Source of the DNA: Psychrobacter urativorans | GTDB lineage: Bacteria; Pseudomonadota; Gammaproteobacteria; Pseudomonadales; Moraxellaceae | Direction of reading: 5' to 3' | Assembly: GCF_904846695.1 (NCBI RefSeq) | Contig: NZ_CAJHBR010000008.1 | Span: 49,954 to 113,953 of the forward strand | DNA: 64,000 nucleotides | Shown: positions 8,461-19,221 of the stretch, in pieces | Position numbering within the stretch: the stretch's first letter is position 1 | How the letters are laid out: each line of letters begins with the position of its first letter | Program-made: the position numbers and the translations under genes | The notes under the pieces: generated by a model | Databases searched by the model: none | Seen by the model: only the letters and a program-made list of their open reading frames with translations | What the model was told of the DNA's origin: nothing

Positions 8461-9957
8461 TTAAGACCCATAAATCACCTTTTTACCTGTCTGCAAACCT
8501 GATATTAACGGTTGAATATTATGGATATCTAAATTGCTTTGTGCGCGGGTACAAGCCACATAAAGCAAGCGTAACTCCTCAGGGCTAATCTTAATACCAT
8601 TAGTAGTGACATCATAATAAAAGTCATCATCGAGCTGGACACGACCCCACTCTAAGCCTTTGGCTTTATGCGCGGTTGAAATCACATAGTCAGCATTTTC
8701 GATACGGGTGAGACTATTCACGGCTTGCGTCAATACTTTGGTGCCATGGTCATCGACTAGCTTGACCAAAGTCTTTAGGTCACTGCCTTCATTGGTTTCA
8801 GAGTATTCCTGTACATCTGACCAATTATAAAAGTATGCTAACTCAGGAACCCCATAAGCCGACTTACCATTCTTCAGATTTTCAGCAGCTTGGCAGAACT
8901 TAAGCATGCGCTCAGTATCCGCTTGTAATGCTACTCGATGACCTAGTTTTAATCCCGTTAATAACTGTGACATAGCTGCGGCATTCGTACGACAGAGGAT
9001 GGCATCTTTTTTGCTATGTACTAGCCCTTTTTCAGTAGAGGAATTTTTATTAGGGTTGCCCACTAACGGCACGTCTTCTTGCAATGCTTTTAGCAAAGTA
9101 TTAGCAATCTCAGCGATAGGATCGCCGAAACGGAAAGACTGAGTCAATAAAGTTTGCGGTAGCGGTAGTTTTTTCATCGCATTAACAGCACCACGCCACT
9201 CATAAATCTGCTGATGCGCATCACCGACATAGATAACTTGCTTCGACTGCTGGGTTAATATGCCCATCATTAGTGGATCAGCATCTTGCGCTTCATCGAA
9301 CAAAATGAAGTCAGCAGGAATGCTAGGTTTAGATAGCGCCCATAATTTCAGATAAATATCATGACCGATACCCGCCGGATGGCGAGGGTCTATGGACTGC
9401 AACCAACGCTGTTCAACAGCAGGATACAGCATCTCACGCAGTTGCTCGGCATCAGAATCATCGAGCCATTTAGGAAATTCGATATGTCTTGGCGCCGGAT
9501 AGCTGGCATGAGTACTACAAAAACCACTTACCGCATCACTGACAAAACGTGCCAAGCGTGCTGGTGTTAAAGTAATATATTTATTAACCCCATCCATCTG
9601 TCGACGCACTTGTACTGGCTGCAAGCCTAGATCATCCCCTAAGCGTTTGGGTGAAAATCTCGGTAGTGATAACTTAGCGGTAATATCTCGTGGCACGTGA
9701 CGGTAAGCCAGCGAATGAAAAGTGCGACAATCTACATGACCGGGAAACTTGGAGCGGGCATCATTAGCGATGGCTTTATTAAAGGCTAAATATAAGCCGC
9801 GGCCACGTAAGCGCTCACCAATTAGTTTTAGGGTAGTGGTTTTACCAGCTCCGGCATACGCCACCACTTTGAATGACTTATGGTCCATCGCCATATTGAG
9901 CGCATTTAGCTGCTCATCGGTAGGACTACTCATATAAGCGGGCATAGATGCGGACAT
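8461..9957 (-). CDS. UvrD/FBH1-like superfamily 1 DNA helicase
   Basis: A 498-residue SF1 helicase with all core motifs: Walker A YAGAGKTTTL, LAFNKAIANDA (motif Ia area), Walker B FILFDEAQDADPLM, GDAHQQIYEWRGA (motif III), QSFRFGDPI (motif IV), STAHKAKGLEW (motif V) and LRLLYVACTRAQ (motif VI). It is shorter than UvrD or Rep (about 700 residues), with reduced 1B and 2B insertions, and resembles the F-box-helicase-1-like group. A role in removing recombinase filaments or in repair is inferred from that group. I chose the ATG at 9957, which has CAGGT upstream. The longer frame adds an unlikely hydrophobic leader. Confidence 0.85.
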   Translation of the reverse strand: MSASMPAYMSSPTDEQLNALNMAMDHKSFKVVAYAGAGKTTTLKLIGERLRGRGLYLAFNKAIANDARSKFPGHVDCRTFHSLAYRHVPRDITAKLSLPRFSPKRLGDDLGLQPVQVRRQMDGVNKYITLTPARLARFVSDAVSGFCSTHASYPAPRHIEFPKWLDDSDAEQLREMLYPAVEQRWLQSIDPRHPAGIGHDIYLKLWALSKPSIPADFILFDEAQDADPLMMGILTQQSKQVIYVGDAHQQIYEWRGAVNAMKKLPLPQTLLTQSFRFGDPIAEIANTLLKALQEDVPLVGNPNKNSSTEKGLVHSKKDAILCRTNAAAMSQLLTGLKLGHRVALQADTERMLKFCQAAENLKNGKSAYGVPELAYFYNWSDVQEYSETNEGSDLKTLVKLVDDHGTKVLTQAVNSLTRIENADYVISTAHKAKGLEWGRVQLDDDFYYDVTTNGIKISPEELRLLYVACTRAQSNLDIHNIQPLISGLQTGKKVIYGS

Positions 9958-10268
9958 AAACAAGTTACCTGATAATAGGATAAAGATTGAACTATAAAAA
10001 TGAATAAAACTACAATCAACAAAAGCAGTAGTGCTAAAAAAAGCCAAGGTATAAACGATGGCCCGTAGACGTTAGCGAATATCAAAACTCTAAGCGTTAT
10101 AAAATAATGAGAGCCATAAGTATTTGAAAAATATTGAAATATTGGAATTTATAACGCAATTAATATTAACAGTATAAAGGATATTGGCATTAGATAAGTA
10201 AGGCAATAATCAACGCTTCGGTTACTAGTTTTTTACTTATCCTCAATCAAAATAACTGTCCTAAGTGC

Positions 10269-11153
10269 TTAGCTCGAACCTTGTTCTAAATCTGTATTAA
10301 GCTGTTTTTGGTTATCTTTCTTAATTAAAATTTTAGCCAGTAATAAGCCTAACTCAAACAATAACCACATAGGGATAGCTAACATCAACATTGATATGCC
10401 ATCAGGCGGCGTGACTATTGCTGCTACACCAAAACAACCAACGATGATATAACGACGTTTATCCTCTAAGCTCTGAATGGAGACTATACCGACCAATATC
10501 AATAAAAAGGTCACTACTGGAATCTCAAAAGTCAGGCCAAATACCATAAACAACTTTAGCGCAAAGCTGAGATAGCTGTCGATATCAGTCATTGGTAGGA
10601 CGTTTTGTGGAGCAAACATAATAAAGAATTTCAGTACGCCCTTGAGCACGATAAAGTAGGCAAAGGCGACCCCAGCGTAGAACAGCACTATAGAAGATAA
10701 CAATACTGGAACGGCGACCTTCTTTTCTTTCTTATATAAACCAGGCGCTACAAATGACCATATTTGATACAAGATAAAAGGCATAGCAAAAAAAGCAGCG
10801 ACAAAGATCGTCAATCGAATCGGTGCCATAAAGTTAGAGGTAATATCAGTAGCAATCATCGTCGAATTAGCAGGCAGCTGAGCAACTAACGGGTCTGACA
10901 AAAAGTCATACAGCTCGCGTGAAAACCCTACTAAAGCCAAAAATATTACTAACACTGCCACGCATATCTTGATCAGATGACCACGTAACTCAATGAGATG
11001 TTGGGTAATAGGCATGTCGCCTAAGCTATCTAACAACTCATCAGGCTCACTAGCGTAGCTATTTTTGTTTTCAATGCTTTCAGTAGCAATAGTGGCCTCT
11101 TCTGCCGCTGATATTTTCTGTTGGCGAGTCTTTTTGCGTTTAAATAAACTCAT
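10269..11153 (-). CDS. tatC: Sec-independent protein translocase TatC
   Basis: TatC is the six-helix inner-membrane receptor for twin-arginine signal peptides. The 294-residue protein has an N-terminal polar extension of about 45 residues, then the family core: MPITQHLIELRGHLIK, FVAPGLYKKEKK (cytoplasmic FxxPGL motif) and TFEIPVVTFLL (the membrane glutamate). IVTPPDGISMLMLAIPMW follows. Its ATG overlaps the tatB stop by one base, which implies translational coupling. It is the last gene of the leftward tatABC operon. Confidence 0.95.
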   Translation of the reverse strand: MSLFKRKKTRQQKISAAEEATIATESIENKNSYASEPDELLDSLGDMPITQHLIELRGHLIKICVAVLVIFLALVGFSRELYDFLSDPLVAQLPANSTMIATDITSNFMAPIRLTIFVAAFFAMPFILYQIWSFVAPGLYKKEKKVAVPVLLSSIVLFYAGVAFAYFIVLKGVLKFFIMFAPQNVLPMTDIDSYLSFALKLFMVFGLTFEIPVVTFLLILVGIVSIQSLEDKRRYIIVGCFGVAAIVTPPDGISMLMLAIPMWLLFELGLLLAKILIKKDNQKQLNTDLEQGSS

Positions 11154-11914
11154 TAATTCGCCTGCTGTTTATCTAAAGCGCTATTATTCATTGAGCTATC
11201 TGCTTGCTTTAAGTTATCCAAGCTATCTGGTTTATCCAAGCGAACCGAGCTATTTACGCTATCTATGCTAATTACGCTATTTAAGGTAGTAGAAACTGCT
11301 GGAGCGGTATATAACAACATATCAGCCTGATAGTTGGGTAGATAAGGCGCTGCTGGCAAACGCCTTACTCGGTCATAATCGCCTAAGCGAAACCACATGT
11401 TTTCCCATGGCCGAGTAATTATCAGTGGCTTAGTAGTCTTCGCTACAGTTGCATTACTAGTGACTGTCTCACCCTCAATTGCTGGCGCTGACTTATCCCC
11501 TATTGAATCAGTTGCACTGCTCTCGTAAGCATAGGCAAACTCTGCCGGTAAATTTTTTCCAGACGGCTGTTGAGTGCTATCAGTTGCAGAAGAGGGCATT
11601 GGGCTTTGCTGCGACTTGAGACTATGATTCTGTGAGTTTTCGAACGCTTTTATGCTACCGCGCATCTCTGCCATTTCGCGGTCCATATCGGCTTTGGTCT
11701 TGCGGATGTTAGCCAGCTCATCTTGCATCTGTTGCCTAGTCTCTGCCAGATCAAGTTCGGCTTCTATTTCAGATTGGATAGTAGAGATGGTACGACGCAG
11801 TTTGGCATACCATTTCCCAGCAGTACGGGCAGCTTGTGGTAACTTCTCAGGACCCAAGACAATTAAGGCGATTACGCCAAACAAGAATAATTCAGAAAAG
11901 CCGATATCAAACAT
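11153..11914 (-). CDS. tatB: Sec-independent protein translocase TatB with long C-terminal tail
   Basis: TatB works with TatC in binding Tat signal peptides. The start MFDIGFSELFLFGVIALIVLGPEKLPQAAR has the membrane helix, the conserved glutamate (FSE) and the G-P hinge of the family. I chose the ATG at 11914 because the upstream residues MTI do not fit the family. An amphipathic and coiled-coil region follows to about residue 100. The 253-residue length is well above the 140-170 usual for TatB. The extra 100-150 residues are Ser/Thr/Asn-rich and appear disordered, with one conserved-looking patch near ITRPWENMWFRLGDYDRVRRLP. Confidence 0.92.
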   Translation of the reverse strand: MFDIGFSELFLFGVIALIVLGPEKLPQAARTAGKWYAKLRRTISTIQSEIEAELDLAETRQQMQDELANIRKTKADMDREMAEMRGSIKAFENSQNHSLKSQQSPMPSSATDSTQQPSGKNLPAEFAYAYESSATDSIGDKSAPAIEGETVTSNATVAKTTKPLIITRPWENMWFRLGDYDRVRRLPAAPYLPNYQADMLLYTAPAVSTTLNSVISIDSVNSSVRLDKPDSLDNLKQADSSMNNSALDKQQAN

Positions 11915-11972
11915 AATGGTCAAACATCACTATCTAAAACAGTTTAAAAATGACAGTGGCAAACTGCTTATG

Positions 11973-12257
11973 TTATACCTTGCGCTGATCATCGACAGGA
12001 GCAGGGCTAATTTCGATATCATCAACCTTAGTACCTAGCGGTCTATTTAAATCGTTATTTGCAGCATGCAAACTAGCATCATGATCAAGCACTCGATGTT
12101 TTTTGGCATTTTCAGCCTCTTCATCTTTCACTGCTTCTTTAAAGCCTTTTACCGCACCGCCTAAATCTTTGCCAGCATTTTTAAGCTTAGAAGTACCGAA
12201 TATCACTACGACTACTACTAATAGAATTAACCAATGTGTAATGGAAAAACTGCCCAT
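11973..12257 (-). CDS. tatA: Sec-independent protein translocase TatA
   Basis: TatA forms the pore-like oligomer of the twin-arginine pathway. The 94-residue protein starts [21 protein letters not shown] with a single membrane helix. The [26 protein letters not shown] amphipathic helix and an acidic tail follow. It is the first gene of the tatABC operon. About 49 bases separate it from tatB. A TATAAT box inside a palindrome lies about 140 bases upstream. Confidence 0.95.
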   Translation of the reverse strand: MGSFSITHWLILLVVVVVIFGTSKLKNAGKDLGGAVKGFKEAVKDEEAENAKKHRVLDHDASLHAANNDLNRPLGTKVDDIEISPAPVDDQRKV

Positions 12258-12391
12258 AACGTTGTCCTTATCTCTTGACTAGATCAGTATCTTTTTTGTC
12301 CAAAGCCATCTATCAGCACGGTTTAAATTTCACAATTAAATGCAATAGCCGTTAACTAAAAATAAAATCTTGTCAGCAGACAATACTTTAG

Positions 12392-12420
12392 GCAATAGCG
12401 CTATATTATAACGCTATTGC
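12392..12420 (-). promoter_or_regulatory. Palindrome containing a TATAAT box upstream of tatA
   Basis: GCAATAGCG at 12392-12400 and CGCTATTGC at 12412-12420 are perfect inverted repeats around an 11-base AT-rich centre. Read leftward, the centre contains TATAAT (plus-strand 12405-12410), a perfect -10 hexamer for tatA. No good -35 hexamer is visible at 17-18 bases. The arrangement could be an operator over a promoter, or simply a hairpin in the hisIE-tatA interval. Confidence 0.4.
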
Positions 12421-12466
12421 TATGGAAAAGGTAAAAACAACTTTATTTAGCCTAGTCACTTTGTTA

Positions 12467-12496
12467 GAGCTGTCAATAGCTAGCTATTGATAGCTC
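12467..12496. repeat. 30-bp palindrome overlapping the hisIE stop codon
   Basis: GAGCTGTCAATAGCT and AGCTATTGATAGCTC are adjacent inverted arms with one mismatch. The palindrome reaches into the final stop codon of hisIE. No T tract follows on the minus strand, so it is not a typical intrinsic terminator. It may stabilise the transcript end. Confidence 0.55.
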
Positions 12497-13415
12497 AAGA
12501 TTGACGAGAGGCTTTTTCATCAATACCTGAAAGACCAAAGCGTCGTCCTAGCTCACTTAACACTACGTCTGACTCGATATCGAACCAAGCCAAAGCTACC
12601 AAAGTATGAAACCAAACGTCAGCTACTTCGTAGATAAGCTCATGCCGTGCGGCATCATATTGGTTTTTGTCAGTCAGCGCATTGCTATTGGCCAAATCTT
12701 TGGCAGCGATGATGCTTTCAATGGCTTCTTCACCTACTTTTTCTAGAATCTTATTCAGCCCGCGTGCATATAAGCTGGCGACATAAGAGCTATCAGCATC
12801 GGCTTGTTTGCGCTCGTTGAGCACTTTATCAAGCTGCTGTAGGATTGACTCACTAGTAGTATTGCTAGGTTGATTAGTGTCAGCACGATTTGCGCTATTT
12901 ACTGTTGAGGTAGAGCTTAGGACTTTATTAGTGTCTTCTGTCTCAATACTATGGTCAACAAGATTTTTTTGTTCAGTAGCATTGTGTGCAGCGCCATATA
13001 TGGCAGCAGGATCTTTTAAAATATCATCGACTGCTTGCCATTGAGGGCTGGCTCCAGAAGTATCTAAGCGCTGATAAAAGCAGGACTCTCGACCAGTATG
13101 GCAAGCAATACCGCCAATTTGAGTGACGCTGAGCACAATAACATCAGCATCACAATCTAGACGGATATCGTGAACTTGTTGAGTATGACCGGAGGTCTCG
13201 CCTTTATGCCAAAGTTTGGCACGCGAACGAGAAAAATATACCGCGGTCTGAGTCTGTGCCGTCAACTGCAAGGCTTCAGCATTCATCCAAGCCATCATAA
13301 GAATGCGGCCTGATTGATGATCCTGCGCAATAGCAGGAAGCAAACCGTCGTCATTGAATTTTACAGCAGTAAGCCAAGCAGGTAAGGGCTGGGTAGGGTC
13401 AGTCATAGTGGTCAT
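12495..13415 (-). CDS. hisI: Bifunctional phosphoribosyl-AMP cyclohydrolase / phosphoribosyl-ATP pyrophosphatase
   Basis: This fusion (HisIE) carries out steps two and three of histidine biosynthesis. The N-terminal HisI part (about 10-125) shows [31 protein letters not shown] and the metal-binding DCDADVIVL and CHTGRESCF motifs. The C-terminal HisE part (about 190-300) shows [20 protein letters not shown] and [16 protein letters not shown], the MazG-like metal-binding helices. A Ser/Thr/Asn-rich linker of about 60 residues joins them, longer than in E. coli HisIE, giving 306 residues. It lies upstream of tatABC, so co-transcription with them is possible. Confidence 0.93.
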   Translation of the reverse strand: MTTMTDPTQPLPAWLTAVKFNDDGLLPAIAQDHQSGRILMMAWMNAEALQLTAQTQTAVYFSRSRAKLWHKGETSGHTQQVHDIRLDCDADVIVLSVTQIGGIACHTGRESCFYQRLDTSGASPQWQAVDDILKDPAAIYGAAHNATEQKNLVDHSIETEDTNKVLSSTSTVNSANRADTNQPSNTTSESILQQLDKVLNERKQADADSSYVASLYARGLNKILEKVGEEAIESIIAAKDLANSNALTDKNQYDAARHELIYEVADVWFHTLVALAWFDIESDVVLSELGRRFGLSGIDEKASRQS

Positions 13416-13493
13416 CTTATAGAAATTAACTAAAAAACAAATAGGGTGCTATTTTCATATCGATGATACTGTGAATATGCCCTGAAAGCGATC

Positions 13494-13937
13494 TTAAATA
13501 TCAAGTAATTGCTGATTTAGAGCTTGTTTGATACTGTTATTAATGGTGGTAACTTTGTTAAAACGATAGTCATAATTTACAAAGTGCTGTTGGGCTATTG
13601 CTATGGTAGAACCATCATACATTCGTGTCACTTTAGTGGTTATATTGCCACCATCACCAGTCAATAACGATACGCCCATTTCAAATAATAGCTCTTCGCG
13701 TGCTCGTACTAAGCTTACAATATTCAATTGCAGGTCATCAACAATCAAGCCCTGATAATCGGCATCAATCTCTTTGATTCCTTTAGAGTATAAAAACCGC
13801 ACTCGAGTTTCAGATATTAGGGCAGTTAGCGCCTCTAAAGTCAAATGTTGACCAATATCGACCTCCGTATTACGCACCCGCATGACTGTCTCAAAAACGA
13901 ATATCTGTTCATCAAGATCTAACACTTCATCTATCAT
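13494..13937 (-). CDS. Hotdog-fold thioesterase-like protein
   Basis: A 147-residue protein with a 4HBT-like hotdog layout: FETVMRVRNTEVDIGQHLT near the start, the helix LEALTALISETRVRFLYSKGI, then beta strands LQLNIVSLVRAREELLFEMGV and TTKVTRMYDGSTIAIAQQHFVNYDYR. The Asp or Glu expected at the catalytic position of YbgC-type enzymes may be the VDIGQHLT segment, where DYNGHVN is typical, so the active site is not certain. It is likely an acyl-CoA thioesterase or a related binding protein. CTCCTAT on the plus strand gives an AGGAG-type ribosome site upstream of the start. Confidence 0.65.
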   Translation of the reverse strand: MIDEVLDLDEQIFVFETVMRVRNTEVDIGQHLTLEALTALISETRVRFLYSKGIKEIDADYQGLIVDDLQLNIVSLVRAREELLFEMGVSLLTGDGGNITTKVTRMYDGSTIAIAQQHFVNYDYRFNKVTTINNSIKQALNQQLLDI

Positions 13938-14504
13938 CGTTTTCTCCTATAGGGTAACTGTATAGTCATTCTCATAGCCCGATAAGTAAAGATATAGCTA
14001 TAAATACGGTCAGCTATGAATCCTATCAGCCATAAGCGATCAATAATTACATTAAAAATAAATACTCCTAGTGAACTAATTAAGGGTTTTACGGCCGTAA
14101 GGCAGCACTACATTAATAGGTATTGCTACTTTGCATTCTATATGGTGAATATAATGAATATAACAGTTTACTTAACCATAGCAAAGGCATGGTTGCAATA
14201 GTTTTGATGATGAACGGTAGAATTAGCTACTTTTCCGCAAATAATCCATAAATTTTTGCAGTAATAGAATAACAAATAAACTCAACTTTAGTGGGGTAAT
14301 ATTTATTTTATTAGAGGAGTAACGATTACTATGGGTTAGAGTGAATAAACAGCTTAGGCTCAGCTAATAATGATTAAACTAGCAGTGGCAAAATAGTAAC
14401 GCTTCTGCTAAAATAGCGCCTCCCACCTCGAGGCAAATAGTTGACGTTAATAACTATAGCTATTTGACGACCAGGTTCTAACTAAGACAAAGAGGCAAAT
14501 CATC
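13938..14504. other. Non-coding interval and rpmI leader
   Basis: About 570 bases without a convincing gene. A possible promoter for rpmI-rplT is TGGCAA at 14386-14391 with TAAAAT at 14409-14414 (17-base spacer). That would leave a leader of about 85 bases. In many bacteria infC precedes rpmI and carries its translation control; infC is not here. A strong Shine-Dalgarno (GAGGAG, about 14315-14320) precedes only a two-codon frame (ATGGGTTAG) and may be chance. Confidence 0.4.
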
Positions 14505-14702
14505 ATGAAAGTGAAGATGAAAACCAAACGTGGCGCCGCCAAACGCTTCAAGAAAACAGCGAACGGTTTTAAGCGCAAGCAAGCATTTAAGAGCCATATT
14601 TTGACCAAGAAATCAGCTAAGCGTATTCGCCAGTTGCGTGGTCTTAAGATGGTGGACAAGTCTGACGAAGCAGCTGTTCGTCGTATGTGCCCATACATCT
14701 AA
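14505..14702 (+). CDS. rpmI: 50S ribosomal protein L35
   Basis: A 65-residue, very basic protein with the L35 signature [14 protein letters not shown] (5-18), then [16 protein letters not shown] and the C-terminal MCPYI. It is a component of the large ribosomal subunit. AAAGAGG lies nine bases upstream of the ATG. rplT follows about 90 bases downstream in the conserved order. The usual upstream infC is absent, so the operon starts with rpmI here. Confidence 0.97.
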   Translation: MKVKMKTKRGAAKRFKKTANGFKRKQAFKSHILTKKSAKRIRQLRGLKMVDKSDEAAVRRMCPYI

Positions 14703-14793
14703 TTGACTTTGCAATCTGACAACAACGGCTATCTTAATAGTAAGCATTGTTGTTTCATTTGACTAATACCGCTAAAAATTCTTGGAGTAAATT

Positions 14794-15150
14794 ATGGCCC
14801 GTGTAAAACGTGGTGTACAGGCGAATCGCCGTCACAAAAAAATCTTAAAACGCGCAAAAGGTTACTATGGTGCTCGTTCACGTGTTTATCGTGTAGCAGT
14901 ACAAGCAGTAACTAAAGCTGGTCAATATGCATATCGTGACCGTCGCAACAAAAAGCGTACTTTCCGTCGCCTTTGGATTGCTCGTATCAATGCTGGTGCA
15001 CGCTTAAACGGTTTGAGCTATAGCCGCTTTATCAATGGCATGAAAAAAGCTAACATCGCAATCGATCGTCGCGTACTTGCTGACATCGCTATGCATGATG
15101 CTGCTACTTTCACTGCTTTGGTCGAAAAAGCAAAAGCGGAACTGGCCTAA
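14794..15150 (+). CDS. rplT: 50S ribosomal protein L20
   Basis: The 118-residue product is a large-subunit assembly protein, with [19 protein letters not shown] at the N-terminus, [12 protein letters not shown], and [20 protein letters not shown] in the globular RNA-binding part. In E. coli, L20 also represses its own operon by binding the rpmI leader. That leader is shorter here, so autoregulation can only be inferred. A strong terminator follows at 15230-15258. Confidence 0.97.
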   Translation: MARVKRGVQANRRHKKILKRAKGYYGARSRVYRVAVQAVTKAGQYAYRDRRNKKRTFRRLWIARINAGARLNGLSYSRFINGMKKANIAIDRRVLADIAMHDAATFTALVEKAKAELA

Positions 15151-15229
15151 ATATTAATGGTCCTATCGGTATCTAGATTAGATATTTGTATAGGCAACGT
15201 TGATATTGATTAATAGTACGATATTAATG

Positions 15230-15258
15230 AAAGCTACCGCTAGTCGGTAGCTTTTTTT
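15230..15258 (+). terminator. Intrinsic terminator of rpmI-rplT
   Basis: A perfect ten-base stem (AAAGCTACCG at 15230-15239, CGGTAGCTTT at 15245-15254) with a five-base loop runs into seven consecutive T residues. It separates rpmI-rplT from pheS. Confidence 0.9.
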
Positions 15259-15371
15259 ATGCGTTTGCTGCTCAAGTAGGTTATATTGCTAAGCTATTAA
15301 TGGTTAATATAAATAATAAGTTTGTTAATATAAATGCCAAGCAGCATAAAGTCTGCTGCGCCGATTAGTGA

Positions 15372-16478
<1,107 letters not shown>

Positions 16479-16586
16479 ACAGTGGCTATGTAGAATAGGC
16501 TAACGACCCTAGCACTATGCGTTAGGGATAGACAAGCCGTATCAATACGCCGTTTTTTTATTTTGAAATTTTGATCTGAGATATCT

Positions 16587-19001
16587 ATGAAAATTAGCGA
16601 ACAGTGGTTACGTCAATGGGTAAACCCTACTAATACTAGCGAGCAATTGGCCGAACAACTCACTATGGCAGGACTGGAGATCGATGATCGTTATGCGGTC
16701 GCACGTCCATTTAATGGCGTAGTGGTTGGCGAAGTCATCAGTGTTGAGCCGCATCCTGATGCCGATAAGCTAAGAGTAACGCAAGTTAGTATTGGTGCTA
16801 AAGAAACGGTACAAATCGTTTGCGGTGCTCCTAATGTCCGTGTCGGTATGAAAGTCCCTGTGGCAACAGTCGGTGCTGTGCTTCCTGGCGATGGCGGTAA
16901 AGATAAACCAGGCTTTCATATCAAAGCCAGCGAACTACGTGGTGTAGCTTCTAACGGTATGCTATGCGGCGCCTCTGAGATTGACTTGACCGACGATATC
17001 GACGGTTTACTGGAACTTGCAGAAGATGCGCCTATCGGTACAGATATCCGCGATTATCTAGGGTTAGATCATCAGATATTCGACATCTCTATTACCCCCA
17101 ATCGCGGTGACTGCTTTAGTGTGCGTGGTATAGCTCGTGAAATCGGTGTTATCAATGGCTTGGCAGTGCAGACCCCAGTGGTCAATCCGCCAGTGCTAGC
17201 TAGTGATAGCCAAACTACCCTTGAAGTGACAATTACTGCCCCTGCAGCTTGTCCTCGCTACTTAGTCCAGTCTATTAGTAGCATTGATCGTAGTGCTCAA
17301 ACACCCAAATGGATGACTGATGCTTTAGTTCAGTCCGGTTTACGCTCGCACAATTTCTTAGTTGACGTCACTAACTATGTATTGATGGAGCTAGGTCAGC
17401 CTCTACATGCCTTTGATGCAGATACTATTGTTGGCAGTATAGTAGTACGTTTAGCTGAGCCTAAAGAGAGCCTTACTTTGCTCAATGAGCAAACTATAAG
17501 CTTAACTGGTGATGAGTTGGTTATTGCTGATGATAGTGGTATCTTAGCTCTGGCTGGTATCATGGGTGGCAAGCGCAGTAGTGTCACGGATGCTACTACT
17601 AATATCGTTCTTGAGAGTGCTTTTTTTAGTCCGCTAGCTATCGCAGCTCGTGCACGCCGCTTCGGTCTGCATACTGATGCTTCACAACGTTTTGAGCGTG
17701 GAGTAGACTTTGAGTTGCCGGCATTAGCATTAGCGCGTGCTGTTGATTTGATCACTACTATTACTAATGGCAAGGCGGGACCTATCATTACTGTTGAGCA
17801 GCAAGATCAGCTACCTGCTCGTACGGCTATCGTTTTACCCATTGCTAAAGTAAAAGACGTCCTTGGTATCGAAATTGCAGTAGATACTATGGTGCGTATT
17901 TTAACCCAGCTAGGGCTGGTAGTAGAGCAACAGCCTGATATGCTTATCTGTACACCACCATCGTATCGCTTTGACATGGTCATTAGAGAAGATCTGATCG
18001 AAGAAATAGCACGCATCTATGGCTATGATAATATTCCTAGCGTTTTGCCGCATCTACAAGTCAGTATGAACTATGATGACACTGCGGACTTGACTCACGA
18101 AATGAAACTGGCTTTGGTTGATATCGGCTATATGGAAGCCATTAGCTTTAGCTTTAGTGATGCTAAGCTAGAAGCCTTAATTAATGATGAAGCACTAGGT
18201 GAGGTACTAGCATTAGCTAACCCTATATCTAACGATCTAGCGGTTATGCGTCGTACGCTATTATCAAGTTTATTGCCTTGTGTCCAATACAACCTCAATC
18301 GTCAACAAGCGCGTATCCGTTTCTTTGAGACCGGCTTAAGCTTCGTTGGTCAAAACGTGAGCGCCTTAGTACAGACCCCTAGTATTGCCTTAGTCGCTGT
18401 CGGTAATCTATGGGATGAACAAGCTTATCAAAATCGTGCGCTAGACTTCTATGATCTTAAACACGATGTCGAGCAACTATTACCTGCGCAGCTTGCGTCA
18501 GGACGTATCCGTTATGAGCGTAGTGATTTGGACTTTCTGCATCCAGGACAAAGCGCTAAACTGTATATAGATGAGCATTATATCGGTTGGCTTGGACAGC
18601 TACATCCTAACACTGCAAAACAGCTTGATCTACCAGCTACTTGGGTTGCGCAGTTGGCTTTAGCACCATTACTGACACTGGCACGCGAACAACAACTGAT
18701 CGCCACTCCAAGTAAATTTCCGCAAGTGCGCCGCGATATTGCTATCCTTGTTGACAGCGATATCAGTGTACAAACGCTACAAGCAACTATCCGTAATGCC
18801 GCTGGGCCATTATTGACCGATTTATGGTTGTTTGATGTCTATCAAGGCGACAAAGTGCCAGCGGGCCAGCGCTCTCTAGCTTTTGCTTTGACTTGGCAGG
18901 ATCATAGCCAAACCTTAGCTGATGAAGTAGTTAAAACCGCTACGGATAAAGTAGTTAATGCTCTAACAGAGCAGCATAAAGCCCAATTACGTGATAGCTA
19001 A
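16587..19001 (+). CDS. pheT: Phenylalanine-tRNA ligase beta subunit
   Basis: The 804-residue beta subunit shows the expected domain order: an N-terminal EMAP-like tRNA-binding domain (VVGEVISVEPHPDADKLRVTQV, about 45-66), B3/B4 editing domain elements (SITPNRGDCFSVRGIARE; LGQPLHAFDAD), the B5 domain (RFDMVIREDLIEEIARIYGY) and the catalytic-like core. A C-terminal anticodon-binding FDX-ACB domain follows (FPQVRRDIAILVD to the end). The gene follows pheS by about 108 bases. A short stem (AAACCCT/AGGGTTT) lies just after the stop. Confidence 0.96.
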   Translation: MKISEQWLRQWVNPTNTSEQLAEQLTMAGLEIDDRYAVARPFNGVVVGEVISVEPHPDADKLRVTQVSIGAKETVQIVCGAPNVRVGMKVPVATVGAVLPGDGGKDKPGFHIKASELRGVASNGMLCGASEIDLTDDIDGLLELAEDAPIGTDIRDYLGLDHQIFDISITPNRGDCFSVRGIAREIGVINGLAVQTPVVNPPVLASDSQTTLEVTITAPAACPRYLVQSISSIDRSAQTPKWMTDALVQSGLRSHNFLVDVTNYVLMELGQPLHAFDADTIVGSIVVRLAEPKESLTLLNEQTISLTGDELVIADDSGILALAGIMGGKRSSVTDATTNIVLESAFFSPLAIAARARRFGLHTDASQRFERGVDFELPALALARAVDLITTITNGKAGPIITVEQQDQLPARTAIVLPIAKVKDVLGIEIAVDTMVRILTQLGLVVEQQPDMLICTPPSYRFDMVIREDLIEEIARIYGYDNIPSVLPHLQVSMNYDDTADLTHEMKLALVDIGYMEAISFSFSDAKLEALINDEALGEVLALANPISNDLAVMRRTLLSSLLPCVQYNLNRQQARIRFFETGLSFVGQNVSALVQTPSIALVAVGNLWDEQAYQNRALDFYDLKHDVEQLLPAQLASGRIRYERSDLDFLHPGQSAKLYIDEHYIGWLGQLHPNTAKQLDLPATWVAQLALAPLLTLAREQQLIATPSKFPQVRRDIAILVDSDISVQTLQATIRNAAGPLLTDLWLFDVYQGDKVPAGQRSLAFALTWQDHSQTLADEVVKTATDKVVNALTEQHKAQLRDS

Positions 19002-19221
19002 TAGTAAATAATAGCGTTACTTTTTAATTTCTCAAACCCTATGACTTACAGGGTTTGGGAGATTGAATTAGTCGTCAACAGTGTTAACTAGTTATTAATA
19101 AAAGGTTTTATTGCAGACTCTATTAAAAGTTCGGTAGAAATCATTTATAATAGCTAATATTATTTGTCATAGTTATCCATAACATTAGACACTAGCCACG
19201 ATATAGCAAAGGAGCACCATA

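Noticed and set aside
10048..10268. tRNA or small RNA between the helicase and tatC
   Set aside because: No cloverleaf, TTCGA loop or CCA end could be found; AT-rich spacer only.
14016..14201. A 61-codon frame in the interval before rpmI
   Set aside because: No Shine-Dalgarno and no recognisable protein; it is probably chance.
14315..14341. Strong Shine-Dalgarno GAGGAG before an ATG in the rpmI upstream interval
   Set aside because: The frame is only ATGGGTTAG, two codons and a stop. A leader peptide of that size is not supportable.
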